From Dreissena polymorpha (lineage: Eukaryota; Mollusca; Bivalvia; Myida; Dreissenidae): a stretch of 64,000 nt of DNA. Positions 63,696 through 64,000 of this stretch are shown piece after piece (the stretch's first letter is position 1; each line of letters starts with the position of its first letter). The stretch is from positions 64,651,221 through 64,715,220 of the forward strand of contig NC_068357.1 of assembly GCF_020536995.1 (NCBI RefSeq), in the 5' to 3' direction. The position numbers were made by a program, and so were the translations under genes. The notes under the pieces are model-generated. The model searched no databases. It was not told the DNA's origin and saw only the letters and a program-made list of their open reading frames with translations.

Positions 63696-64000
63696 AGCTC
63701 ATCTATTTTTTTGAAACAAAAATATGAGCTATTGTCATCACCTTGGCTTCGGCGTCGGCGTTGGCGTCGGCGTCCGGTTAAGTTTTGCGTTTAGGTCCAC
63801 TTTTCTCAGAAAGTATCAATGCTATTGCATTCAACTTGGTACACGTACTTACTATCATGAGGGGACTGGGCAGGCAGAGTTAGATAACTCTGGCGTGCAT
63901 TTTGACAGAATTATGTGCCCTTTTTATACTTAGAAAATTGAAAATTTTGGTTAAGTTTTGTGTTTAGGTCCATTTTATTCCTTAAGTATCAAAGCTATTG
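63696..64000 (+). mobile_element. AGCTCATC-type repeat element, cut by the window end
   Basis: It starts TTTTTAGCTCATCTATTTTT, has an ATGAGCTATTGTCATCACCT partner, then GGCGTCGGCGTTGGCGTCGG and AAGTTTTGCGTTTAGGTCCA units. It is the same family as 17395-19256 (opposite strand) and shows that element's 5' end cleanly. Confidence 0.82.

Overview
The window is animal nuclear DNA: AT-rich, with short exons bounded by GT/AG introns, very large introns, and dense dispersed repeats. The genes and the repeat types point to a mollusc, most likely a heterodont bivalve such as Dreissena. That last step is inference from the look of the repeats and is not proven here.

Layout. (1) 1-9.7 kb has no gene and carries repeats, mainly a double-hairpin family with about 15 copies in the window. 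(2) 9766-23798, minus strand, is a nine-exon gene that I reconstruct as a 472-residue metadherin/LYRIC (MTDH) homologue. It has an N-terminal membrane anchor, lysine-rich stretches, and a C-terminal peptide that closely resembles the vertebrate MTDH tail. All nine splice junctions agree in phase. Its introns hold several transposable elements, including a striking poly-G array. (3) 24-31 kb is repeat-rich and contains a hAT transposase fragment. (4) 31425-40504, plus strand, holds the five 3' exons of a clan-2 cytochrome P450 (CYP17/CYP2-like) from before helix I to the heme loop and stop. No 5' exons are visible and a 4-bp tandem duplication shifts the frame, so this looks like a 5'-truncated paralogue. 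A tRNA-Phe-like gene with a putative 17-nt intron lies inside one of its introns. (5) 40.5-52.7 kb has no confident gene. It holds a 43-bp minisatellite, a long (TA)n tract, a transposon with 8-bp target duplication, and a 2.3-kb repeat element whose inner 145-bp tandem array is loaded with nuclear-receptor-type half-sites. (6) 52817-57868 and beyond, plus strand, holds the five 5' exons of a second P450 of the same family, which runs off the window. Its introns contain a 1.2-kb fold-back transposon with ~480-bp arms, which has landed inside a decayed ORF, and a broken APE/RT LINE (58.6-62.8 kb) with an intact ORF1.

How it fits together. The two P450 pieces share strand, family and intron phase and complement each other (B gives the N-terminal half, A the C-terminal half). 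This suggests a local tandem cluster of P450 genes next to MTDH. The other notable theme is a set of otherwise different repeat families that share an architecture: a 5' hairpin near TTTTTAGCTC-type ends, and a 3' hairpin followed by CTCTTGTT. Several of these carry AGGTCA-type motif clusters into the P450 and MTDH neighbourhoods.
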